A DNA stretch of 10,806 bases, from positions 1-10,806 of the forward strand of contig CAZSKA010000133.1 in the NCBI GenBank assembly GCA_964607315.1. The letters are read 5' to 3'. The notes below the pieces were generated by a model, which had not been told where the DNA came from, did not search any database, and saw only the letters and a list, made by a program, of their open reading frames with translations. Below, in pieces: positions 1 through 6,509 of this stretch (position 1 is the first letter of the stretch; every line of letters begins with the position of its first letter). The DNA is from JAHDFB01 sp964607315. Lineage in GTDB: Bacteria; Bacteroidota; Bacteroidia; Chitinophagales; Saprospiraceae. A program made the position numbers and the translations under genes.

Positions 1-1236
1 ATTTTGAAGAGGTGCCTCAAAAGGAGAAAATTCATCTCCGTCCCAGTAGACAAAATTTGGGCAGAAATTATTATCCGCAAAATCAAAAATACCATTTATT
101 AAAAATTTATCATTATACTCAACAATTGATCTTAAGAATGTTGATTCTGTTGGTCCTTTAGAAGTATTATCTGAGCCAACTATTCCAAGAGGTTTGAACT
201 TCCAATCCTCTAGCTCTAATAGGCAAAAACTTTTAAAATTCCAATGAGTAAAATCTCCTCCTAGAAAAATATTGTCATTTCTGATGCCCAATGAACTCAG
301 GTGGCCATCAATAAATTCTAATCCTTCTAGTTCAATTTTTTCAAATGTTGTATCTACCAAATGATGTATATCGAACCTTAGATCATAAGTATATAAATTG
401 TCATTAAATTCAAATAAAATTGCATGGTGATTATCTATATATAAAGCTGCTATAAATTCCCATTTGTGATCATTGAAATTAAATTTATAAAGTCCTTCTG
501 AATCCTCTATTAAAGCGTATAGTCCTCCTTTATGATAGATACAAGAAACAAATTCTTTTTTATAGCTAGTAAGATTAGGAAGAGTTGTCCACACATCATT
601 ATGTAAATATGAAACAGTATGAGCTGTGTCTAAAGAATGACTAAATATATCACCATAAGCAAATAAAGTATCACCTCCTTTAAAAAGACCAAAGGGTTTT
701 GATTCTGTAATTAAACTACTCTGCTTCCATTTACCTTCAGATAATTTGAATAATCCTTTATTATTTATTCCATCAATATTTGATACAATACCAGTTATAA
801 ATAGTTCATCGTTGAATTTTATAATGTCATTTACAGATCCTGTGATATTATTAGCAAGTTCAGTCCATTTTCCATCTTCTAATTTTGCTATATTTTTTAT
901 TTTCTTTGAATTATTAATAACAAATTCTCCTCCTATATATAATTGACCATCTATAATTTTAACACGAAAAATTTCTCCTGTAATTGAACTAGAATCGGAA
1001 ATGGGATGCCATTCTTCATTTTGATAATAACCAACACTTGACATGGAAACATCATCGATAGAGGTAAAATATCCTACCGTATACATTCTATCATTGATTT
1101 CGTCATAACAAAAATCATGAATGAATCCTCTAAAAGTTAGTCCATTTCCAATAGGCTCTATTGTTTGAGCTGAATTAAAATTTGAAATAGAAAGGAGGGT
1201 AAATAAAGTGATAATTATTTTAAAATTAAAAGTCAT
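1..1236 (-). CDS. Secreted beta-propeller-like repeat protein, partial (C-terminus beyond the window)
   Basis: The frame is open from an ATG at 1236 to the left edge, giving 412 codons with no stop, so the C-terminus is missing. Residues 1-23 form a signal peptide: a short polar start, a hydrophobic core (IIITLFTLLSI) and a likely signal peptidase I site at NSA-Q. The mature part carries at least seven or eight degenerate units of about 45-50 residues. Each has a strand such as LYIGGEFV (99-106), LFITGIVS (145-152), IFLGGDFT (323-330) or FLINGIFD (378-385), and most then have an aromatic motif such as DGKWTEL, EGKWKQS, NDVWTTL or EDWKFKPL. This is the pattern of Kelch-like or delta-60-type beta-propellers. 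The ATG lies about 26 bases downstream of a TAnnTTTG box. It is probably exported, and the unseen C-terminus may carry a T9SS tail, but that is inference. No substrate or enzymatic role can be read. Confidence 0.8.
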   Translation of the reverse strand, partial: MTFNFKIIITLFTLLSISNFNSAQTIEPIGNGLTFRGFIHDFCYDEINDRMYTVGYFTSIDDVSMSSVGYYQNEEWHPISDSSSITGEIFRVKIIDGQLYIGGEFVINNSKKIKNIAKLEDGKWTELANNITGSVNDIIKFNDELFITGIVSNIDGINNKGLFKLSEGKWKQSSLITESKPFGLFKGGDTLFAYGDIFSHSLDTAHTVSYLHNDVWTTLPNLTSYKKEFVSCIYHKGGLYALIEDSEGLYKFNFNDHKWEFIAALYIDNHHAILFEFNDNLYTYDLRFDIHHLVDTTFEKIELEGLEFIDGHLSSLGIRNDNIFLGGDFTHWNFKSFCLLELEDWKFKPLGIVGSDNTSKGPTESTFLRSIVEYNDKFLINGIFDFADNNFCPNFVYWDGDEFSPFEAPLQN

Positions 1237-1261
1237 GGTCAACAAGCATTTATTGGTTGAT

Positions 1262-1269
1262 CAAATATA
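1262..1269 (-). promoter_or_regulatory. Putative Bacteroidota -7 box (TATATTTG) for the propeller gene
   Basis: On the minus strand this octamer matches the Bacteroidota consensus TAnnTTTG exactly. It lies 25 bases upstream of the ATG at 1236, which would give a leader of roughly 20 bases. No clear TTG is present at the expected -33 distance, so the match is partial. It would allow this gene to be transcribed separately from the AAA+ gene upstream on the same strand. Confidence 0.45.
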
Positions 1270-1320
1270 ATGTTTATTCTTATTTTTTTGATCTATCTTA
1301 ATAAGATAAAAACTCAATCC

Positions 1321-3927
1321 TTACTTAAACCCTATGCCTGCTCTCTTAAATCCTTTTTGCTCTTTTATTTGCTTTTTTAATGTCATTACATCGTCATTTG
1401 TAATAGTAAAAGATGTCTTCTTTGATTTTGCCTTCGCGTTTCTAAGATTCTGAAACTTTATAAGATCAAGCACAATTTTTCGAATAGCACGTGCATTCCC
1501 AAAAAACTTATCTCTTTTGATATACATTTCCTCTGTAATAGCATGCAATAACCTTTGGGCGGAAGCCGAAATTTTATAGCCCTGATTTTCTATCATCTTA
1601 TCAGCAATCTGTGCCAATTGATCTGCATTATAATCATCAAACCTAAGCGTTTTATCAAAACGACTGCTCAATCCTGGATTCGCTTTTAAAAACTTATCCA
1701 TATTGTCAGGATAACCAGCTACAAATACAAAAAACTCACCGCGTTGATCTTCCATTCTCTTCAGAATAGTTTGGATAGCTTCGTTTCCATAATCTCCTTG
1801 CAACCCATTAAAATTACTGAGAGAATATGCTTCGTCAATAAACAATACACCTCCCATAGCTTCTTCTATCCGTTCAGCAGTTTTGGTAGCAGTTTGACCT
1901 ACAAATCCAGCTACCAAACCTTGTCGATCGGTTTCCACCATATGACCTCTTTCAAGGATTCCAAGTGCCTTATAGATATTAGTTAAAATCCTTGCAACAG
2001 TAGTTTTCCCTGTACCAGGATTTCCTATAAACACAGTATGTAAGAAGTAGTTATTCAACACGTTTTTACCATTCAATTTATGGTAGGAAACGATACTAAC
2101 TAATTCAGTGATTTCATTTTTAATGTTTTCTATACCTATCAAACTATTCAATTCTGCTAAACTCTCGTCCAGAAGTTCCTTATCAATAGGGATATTAGGA
2201 ACATGTTTTTTCTTACCTAAATCGATGCTTGCAACATCCTTTTGCAGAATTAAGGAAAGATCTTTCTTGCTTAACTTGCTAGGATTTTTAGAATCCATAA
2301 CACGAAGCCCCATGTTTATTTTTGCCTTGTCTATCAGGTCATAAACAAATCTTGCATTCCCAAAACTTCTGTCTCTACTTCTAAAAGCATCGATGATTAA
2401 TTTATCAATCATTGATTTTGAGTCCGCATTCAATTCTACTTCCTTCTTCTCAGCAGCATATTCTGCTATTTCCGATAATTCCTGTGGTAGATAATCCTTG
2501 AATTCGAAAAAATGCTTAAATCTTGATTTTAAACCAGGATTAGAGTCTACAAAATGTTGTATTTCTTTGGGGTAACCCGCAACAATAACAGCCATATCTC
2601 CTGGACCATTAGACATTTCCTTAACTAATATTTCCACAACCTCTCTACCGAAATCCTTGGAGTCATCGTTCGAACGAGCTAAAGCATAGGCTTCATCAAT
2701 AAATAGAACCCCGCCTCTAGCTTTTTCTATTTGCTCTTTAACCTTAGGAGCAGTTTGACCTATATATTCACCAACAAGATCAGATCTGTCAACCTCATGA
2801 ACATGACCTTTTGATAACAGTCCCATTTTCTTGTAAAGCATTCCTAATAGCCGTGCAACGGTTGTCTTTCCTGTCCCAGGATTTCCTGAAAAAACAGAAT
2901 GTACATTAATGCCGTCTTCATCACTAAAGCCTTTATCTTTTCGCAAGTGAAGGAAACGAATATATTTTGAATGATTTTCTACTTGATTTTTGATATCATC
3001 AAGACCAATTAATTGGCTAAATCTTGACATCACTTCATCAAAACTTTCGGTATCTAATTGGACAGGTGAATGCTCTATTAGCGGGAAGTTAGGTGTTAGT
3101 CTTACCTCGGGTTCTCCTTCAGCAGTATTGTCTCCGATTTGGAATGGAATAGTTGCTAATAATTTATCAAGGAACATCAAGTCTATCTGATATTCCCCAG
3201 GTTTCCATGATCCTTTCACATTACTTCCCCAACCTGCAGTTAAAATAAAACTTTCCTCGTTTAATTTTATCTTTCTCAGCCTAGTAACTTGTCCTTTTAG
3301 TTCCCTGTTTTGATTGAAGAATTTCGCAAAAAATTCCCCTTGCCATTCTGCGGATTTAAAAAGATTGTTGAATCTCATTTCTAGGTAAATATACCTTGTT
3401 TCCTCAGAATTAAAGGACTTCATGTAAATTCTATCATCTTCATTTACATCATCGTATTGACCTTCATAAAGACGTAAAGACTTTAATTGAAGTAGGTTTT
3501 TACTAGGAGCTTTTCCGCTATCAATGATGTAGAAATATTTTGTTCCTACAACTTCACCATTGATTTTCGCTTCCCAATAATAAACGCCTTTTTTCCAGAA
3601 TACACCATCTTTTTTATTTCCCCATCCTTCTCTAAAGTAAACGATATTATCAAATTTTGATACTTTACGCTTGAAATTTAGCTTGCAAAGGACTTTTTCA
3701 TTTTTTTTCAATTGGTAACAACGAAGTTCCACTTCGACTTGCCACACTTTTTGATCGTAATATTTATTGTAAAAAGAAAGTTCTGCGTAAACATAGCCAG
3801 TGTCTTTAGCGTCAAAAACTTGGCGATATTTCTTTTTATTATCCGCTAACCATTCTGTGGAGCTATAAACTTTTAATTCCCTGAATTTAAACAGTTTAAA
3901 CTCTATATCTTCTTCGTGTTGATCCAT
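1321..3927 (-). CDS. Tandem CbxX/CfqX-type AAA+ ATPase with duplicated N-terminal module
   Basis: The 868-residue protein has no signal peptide and is presumably cytoplasmic. Residues about 10-135 and 147-266 are two divergent copies of one beta-rich module. Each has a Y-(V/I)-Y-x-E strand, then a GWG motif (101-103 and 232-234), G-x-(F/W)-(W/K)-x-x-G-x-Y, and a closing strand. Two full AAA+ modules follow. The first has Walker A GNPGTGKT (348-355), Walker B GGVLFIDEA (405-413), AGY (450-452), an arginine-finger segment GLKSRF (465-470) and sensor-2 FGNAR (522-526). The second has the same motifs at 635-642, 692-700, 737-739, 752-757 and 809-813. Pore-loop-like segments GEYIGQT and AGFVGQT precede each Walker B. 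This is the CbxX/CfqX group (CbbX rubisco activase, EccA of type VII secretion). All motifs are intact, so both modules should bind and hydrolyse ATP. The target is unknown; the N-terminal pair may recruit it. A purine-rich AAAGAG precedes the ATG. CbbX itself is a much shorter single-module protein. Confidence 0.93.
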   Translation of the reverse strand: MDQHEEDIEFKLFKFRELKVYSSTEWLADNKKKYRQVFDAKDTGYVYAELSFYNKYYDQKVWQVEVELRCYQLKKNEKVLCKLNFKRKVSKFDNIVYFREGWGNKKDGVFWKKGVYYWEAKINGEVVGTKYFYIIDSGKAPSKNLLQLKSLRLYEGQYDDVNEDDRIYMKSFNSEETRYIYLEMRFNNLFKSAEWQGEFFAKFFNQNRELKGQVTRLRKIKLNEESFILTAGWGSNVKGSWKPGEYQIDLMFLDKLLATIPFQIGDNTAEGEPEVRLTPNFPLIEHSPVQLDTESFDEVMSRFSQLIGLDDIKNQVENHSKYIRFLHLRKDKGFSDEDGINVHSVFSGNPGTGKTTVARLLGMLYKKMGLLSKGHVHEVDRSDLVGEYIGQTAPKVKEQIEKARGGVLFIDEAYALARSNDDSKDFGREVVEILVKEMSNGPGDMAVIVAGYPKEIQHFVDSNPGLKSRFKHFFEFKDYLPQELSEIAEYAAEKKEVELNADSKSMIDKLIIDAFRSRDRSFGNARFVYDLIDKAKINMGLRVMDSKNPSKLSKKDLSLILQKDVASIDLGKKKHVPNIPIDKELLDESLAELNSLIGIENIKNEITELVSIVSYHKLNGKNVLNNYFLHTVFIGNPGTGKTTVARILTNIYKALGILERGHMVETDRQGLVAGFVGQTATKTAERIEEAMGGVLFIDEAYSLSNFNGLQGDYGNEAIQTILKRMEDQRGEFFVFVAGYPDNMDKFLKANPGLSSRFDKTLRFDDYNADQLAQIADKMIENQGYKISASAQRLLHAITEEMYIKRDKFFGNARAIRKIVLDLIKFQNLRNAKAKSKKTSFTITNDDVMTLKKQIKEQKGFKRAGIGFK

Positions 3928-4098
3928 TCTCTTTAAATTATTCTAGGTTAATTCTTCCCGTGTTGATCTGTGCGCTTCATTATTTTGAATCAATAGACAT
4001 AACTAAGATAAAATAATATTTTAAACCTTGCGTATAGAATCTATCAATTCCTTAAATATTAATAACAGCAATATTAAAAGAACCAATATTTATATTTA

Positions 4099-4129
4099 TT
4101 GTTATACAGCCTGATTTAAGTTACATTTG
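4099..4129 (+). promoter_or_regulatory. Bacteroidota-type promoter of the fdx-iscX-kdsC-ubiA operon
   Basis: TACATTTG at 4122-4129 matches the TAnnTTTG -7 box exactly. A TTG at 4099-4101 sits 20 bases upstream, within the usual spacing for the -33 element of the Bacteroidota primary sigma factor. Transcription would start near 4136, leaving only about a dozen bases before the fdx ATG at 4148. The 220-base divergent region to the AAA+ gene is AT-rich, and no clear promoter is seen for the opposite direction. Confidence 0.65.
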
Positions 4130-4147
4130 AGGTAAATTTAGCAATTA

Positions 4148-4489
4148 ATGGCAAAAGTTATTTTTAACTTTGAAAACAAAGAGCTCAATCAGAAGATTGT
4201 AGAAGACGCAGAAAAAGGGTACAGCATATTAGAAATTGCAGAGGATAATGATATTCATCTGAATCATAATTGTGGTGCCGTATGTGCTTGTAGCACCTGT
4301 CATGTCTATATAGAAGCTGGTGAAGAGTTTTTTCCTGAGATATCAGACAGAGAGGAAGATTTTATTGATCGGGCAATTAATCCTAGACTGGAGTCTAGAC
4401 TTAGTTGTCAAGCAGTCATTCAAGACGATGACGCAGTAATAGAAGTAACTATTCCTGATCAAGATCAAATTATAGGACACGAACATTAA
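4148..4489 (+). CDS. fdx: ISC-type [2Fe-2S] ferredoxin
   Basis: The 113-residue protein is a soluble adrenodoxin-class ferredoxin. In the ISC pathway such ferredoxins supply electrons for cluster assembly on the IscU scaffold. The cluster ligands are Cys42, Cys48, Cys51 (C-x5-C-x2-C in NCGAVCACSTCHVY) and Cys87 (RLSCQAV). The extra Cys46 and the following His52 are typical of the ISC subgroup rather than plant-type photosynthetic ferredoxins. The acidic stretch PEISDREEDFID (63-74) corresponds to the partner-binding helix of adrenodoxins. Length and cysteine spacing fit the family. The start follows a good promoter by about 18 bases, and no strong Shine-Dalgarno sequence is present. It is the first gene of the operon, with iscX 5 bases downstream, the same order as at the end of the proteobacterial isc operon. 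No iscS, iscU, hscA or hscB is adjacent. Confidence 0.95.
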   Translation: MAKVIFNFENKELNQKIVEDAEKGYSILEIAEDNDIHLNHNCGAVCACSTCHVYIEAGEEFFPEISDREEDFIDRAINPRLESRLSCQAVIQDDDAVIEVTIPDQDQIIGHEH

Positions 4490-4494
4490 AGAAA

Positions 4495-4740
4495 ATGAGT
4501 TTTAAAGACTTTGACGATATGCCCATAAACTGGGCCGACCATGAGGACATAGCTATGAAATTATACGACCGATTTGGTGATGATTTTAGCGAAAGTAAAA
4601 TCTATAGAATTCGATTCACCGATTTGTTGGAATGGATTCTGGAGATTGACACCTTTGAAGGTGAACGAGAGGATTCGAATGAAGGTCATCTTGAGCAGAT
4701 CCAAGCGAAGTGGGTTTACGAATGGCGCGATAATCAATAA
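4495..4740 (+). CDS. iscX: Fe-S cluster assembly protein IscX
   Basis: This 81-residue acidic protein matches the small IscX (YfhJ) family. The helix-turn-helix-like core reads INWADHEDIAMKLYDRF, then IRFTDLLEWILEID, then SNEGHLEQIQAKW. The conserved RFTDL, the acidic patch and the SNE motif are all present. IscX binds IscS and iron and modulates the rate of cluster assembly; it has been proposed as an iron donor or regulator. About ten extra N-terminal residues and a short C-terminal extension make it longer than the E. coli protein of 66 residues. The gene begins 5 bases after the fdx stop, after a purine-rich AAAGAAA that overlaps the end of fdx, and ends one base before the next start codon. 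That spacing strongly suggests co-transcription and coupled translation. Confidence 0.93.
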   Translation: MSFKDFDDMPINWADHEDIAMKLYDRFGDDFSESKIYRIRFTDLLEWILEIDTFEGEREDSNEGHLEQIQAKWVYEWRDNQ

Positions 4741-4741
4741 T

Positions 4742-5248
4742 ATGAATGTACTTGAAATTCTCAAAGATATAGAATATCTAATATTTGATGTAGATGGAGT
4801 CTTCACTAACGGTGAACTTATAGTTACTGAAAATGGAGAATTACTACGTAAAATGCAAGCAAAAGATGGGCTTGCATTGCGTTTTGCTGTTGATAATAAT
4901 ATCAATATTTTTATCATTACAGGTGGCAATTCTGAAGGTGTCAAGAAAAGATTTGAAAATTTCGGTTTAAAACATGTCTATATAGGTATTCATGATAAAT
5001 TATCACTTTTTCATAAGTTAGTGGACGAATCTCATTTGGATCCATCCAAAACGTTATATATGGGAGATGATCTGAATGATTATGCGATAATGAAAGCTGT
5101 GAAAGTTGCAGCTTGCCCATTGGATGCAGCTACAGAGATAAAAGAAATTGCCCATATTGTGACAGGAACCAAAGGTGGAGAAGGATGCGTTAGAGAAATA
5201 ATGGAAACTGTGCTCAGACTACAGAATAAGTGGTTTAAATTAGAATAA
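4742..5248 (+). CDS. kdsC: KdsC-like HAD phosphatase (3-deoxy-D-manno-octulosonate 8-phosphate phosphatase type)
   Basis: The protein has 168 residues when started at the ATG at 4742. The same frame stays open upstream to 4574, but that would overlap most of iscX, and the HAD domain begins only a few residues after the 4742 start, so the short form is preferred. The HAD motifs are DVDGVFTNG (16-24, nucleophile Asp16 and acid/base Asp18), IITGG (58-62, motif II Thr60), Lys86 (HDKLSLF, motif III) and GDDLND (108-113, Mg2+ ligands). The C-terminal GTKGGEGCVREIME is characteristic of the tetrameric C0-type KdsC group, which hydrolyses KDO-8-phosphate in lipopolysaccharide synthesis. No other KDO gene is near, so a related sugar-acid phosphatase is possible. 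The start is one base after the iscX stop, and the stop codon directly abuts the next ATG. Confidence 0.9.
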   Translation: MNVLEILKDIEYLIFDVDGVFTNGELIVTENGELLRKMQAKDGLALRFAVDNNINIFIITGGNSEGVKKRFENFGLKHVYIGIHDKLSLFHKLVDESHLDPSKTLYMGDDLNDYAIMKAVKVAACPLDAATEIKEIAHIVTGTKGGEGCVREIMETVLRLQNKWFKLE

Positions 5249-6175
5249 ATGAAATGGCTTCATAGAATAAGGCCGATTAATATTTTAATCATCTTAGCAA
5301 CACAATTGCTAGTCTACCTTTTCTATTCTTTGCCTATTTCCATAGGAGATGTTTTTCACACAGACTATCCTTCTTTCAAATATTATTTTATAATAGCTGT
5401 TATTACATGCATTGTTGTGACAGCGGGATATATCATCAATGACATTTTTGATAGTGAAATTGATAAGATTAATAAGCCAAAGAAAGCTATTAGTAATCCT
5501 TCTAGATGGATGATAGTTTATAAAGCACTATTCATCATAGGCTTAAGCCTTGTAGTATTCGTTTCCTATCAATTAAAGGTAATATATTTTACCCCCATTT
5601 ATTTATTGACTTGGTTCCTTCTTTATCAATATAGTCGACGCCTAAAATGTATGCCTTTGATTGGCAATTTGGTGGTTGCGCTTTTATCATCTGCTGCAGT
5701 TTTAATTGTCATGGCACCTGCTTTTCATATCTATAAAACCTTCGATGATCAAGCATATTATTTCATATTTTTGCCGGTTTATTACTATACTATTATGGCG
5801 TTTCTCCTTTCATTTATGAGAGAAGTTGTTAAAGATATGGAAGATGTTAATGGGGATGGATCCCAAAAATGTCAGACAATGGCTGTAAAGTTTGGCCTAA
5901 AAATAACTAGAACCATCGTGCAAGGTTTGCATCTTATAACGATTGTTTTATCTATAGGTTTTGCCTGGTTGTTTTTAGGAGTTGATCGACTTATTTGGGT
6001 AGGTTTTATAGGCATTTTAATTATTCTTTTGCTTTTCCAAATGGTTAGATTAAATAAGGCTTCCGCCCAAAGTTCATACCGCAAGATCCAAAAGTTCTAT
6101 AAGCTAATAATGGTAATGGGAATATTAGTTTTTCTGCTTGAGCCCTATATTTATGAGTTTTTGGGGCTGACGTAA
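5249..6175 (+). CDS. UbiA-family polyprenyl transferase (geranylgeranylglycerol-phosphate transferase-like)
   Basis: The 308-residue protein is very hydrophobic, with about eight or nine predicted membrane helices. The first aspartate-rich motif is NDIFDSEIDKINKP (64-77). The second is REVVKDMEDVNGD (191-203), following LLSF(M). These are the prenyl-diphosphate/Mg2+ sites of the UbiA superfamily. YSRRLK (128-133) matches the conserved cytoplasmic loop. Bacteroidota proteins of this type are often annotated as digeranylgeranylglyceryl-phosphate-synthase-like, but the acceptor cannot be read from sequence; quinone, haem or lipid acceptors remain possible. It starts immediately after the kdsC stop (TAAATG) with no spacer and is the last gene of the four-gene operon. 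Its stop is followed by a convergent region with a hairpin that could end transcription. Confidence 0.88.
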   Translation: MKWLHRIRPINILIILATQLLVYLFYSLPISIGDVFHTDYPSFKYYFIIAVITCIVVTAGYIINDIFDSEIDKINKPKKAISNPSRWMIVYKALFIIGLSLVVFVSYQLKVIYFTPIYLLTWFLLYQYSRRLKCMPLIGNLVVALLSSAAVLIVMAPAFHIYKTFDDQAYYFIFLPVYYYTIMAFLLSFMREVVKDMEDVNGDGSQKCQTMAVKFGLKITRTIVQGLHLITIVLSIGFAWLFLGVDRLIWVGFIGILIILLLFQMVRLNKASAQSSYRKIQKFYKLIMVMGILVFLLEPYIYEFLGLT

Positions 6176-6223
6176 TGGAATACTAATTTTCATTTTTTTC
6201 TCGTTGCGAATTTCAAGGGCATA

Positions 6224-6443
6224 ATACCAATTCTTTGGGCGTAAGCCAAAAAAAAACCAGTAAGTCATTTCTTACTGGTTTAATACAAATTTAAGGCTAA
6301 AATAAGGTGTATATTTGGATCGAAAACCCATTCTACTTCGTTAGAATTGATTCCGAAACTAAGGTTATGGAATAAATTTCTGCCTTGAAGAATGACTTTT
6401 CACTTTCCAAATCTATTACCTCATTTTAAGCCTAAATTGGTAT
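6224..6443. repeat. Possible intergenic element with inverted-repeat ends (MITE-like)
   Basis: This segment fills most of the 334 gene-free bases between the convergent genes. It begins ATACCAATT (6224-6232) and ends AATTGGTAT (6435-6443), a perfect 9-base terminal inverted repeat. A second, imperfect inverted pair lies inside (6287-6307 against 6419-6438, about 20 bases, reading roughly CCTnATTTTAgCCTnAAATT on one strand). The core is open in both directions. The minus frame from 6399 to the stop at 6280 reads about 39 codons, including NLFHNLSFGINSNEVEW, without an ATG. The plus frame reads IFGSKTHSTSLELIPKLRLW. No target-site duplication is clear. It may be a small non-autonomous mobile element or a gene remnant. 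The rest of the gap (6176-6223, 6444-6509) shows nothing recognisable. Confidence 0.35.
6248..6281 (-). terminator. Intrinsic terminator between convergent genes
   Basis: A perfect 11-base stem (AAACCAGTAAG at 6254-6264, CTTACTGGTTT at 6271-6281) encloses a 6-base loop. Read on the minus strand it is followed by a run of nine T residues (complement of 6248-6256), so it is a strong terminator for the large gene ending at 6510. On the plus strand the downstream tract is only TTTAATACAAATTT, so it may also end the ubiA operon less efficiently. Confidence 0.75.
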
Positions 6444-6509
6444 AACACAAATTGTGTAATTTAAATAATATCGGTTTTTGAGATGTTAACACAAGTTATT
6501 TTTATCTAT

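Noticed and set aside
1294..1308. Hairpin TATCTTA-a-TAAGATA after the AAA+ gene as terminator
   Set aside because: The stem is AT-only apart from one G-C pair, the loop is one base and no T-run follows on the minus strand, so it is too weak to call.
1321..3927. Calling the AAA+ protein a rubisco activase (CbbX) or a type VII secretion EccA
   Set aside because: It shares the ATPase family, but the doubled N-terminal module, tandem ATPases and absence of rubisco or ESX genes do not support either role.
4574..4741. N-terminal extension of the KdsC-like protein
   Set aside because: The frame is open but lies almost entirely within iscX in another frame, and the HAD fold starts just after the ATG at 4742, which is one base after the iscX stop.
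4561..4944. Minus-strand open frame of 127 codons
   Set aside because: It is antisense to iscX and kdsC, both of which have clear family motifs; its composition is not protein-like.
5872..6084. Minus-strand open frame of 70 codons
   Set aside because: It is antisense to the membrane-helix coding region of the UbiA-family gene, with no motif.
6445..6457. ACACAA-a-TTGTGT palindrome downstream of the repeat-protein gene
   Set aside because: Short, with no T-run after it; a much better terminator lies at 6248-6281.
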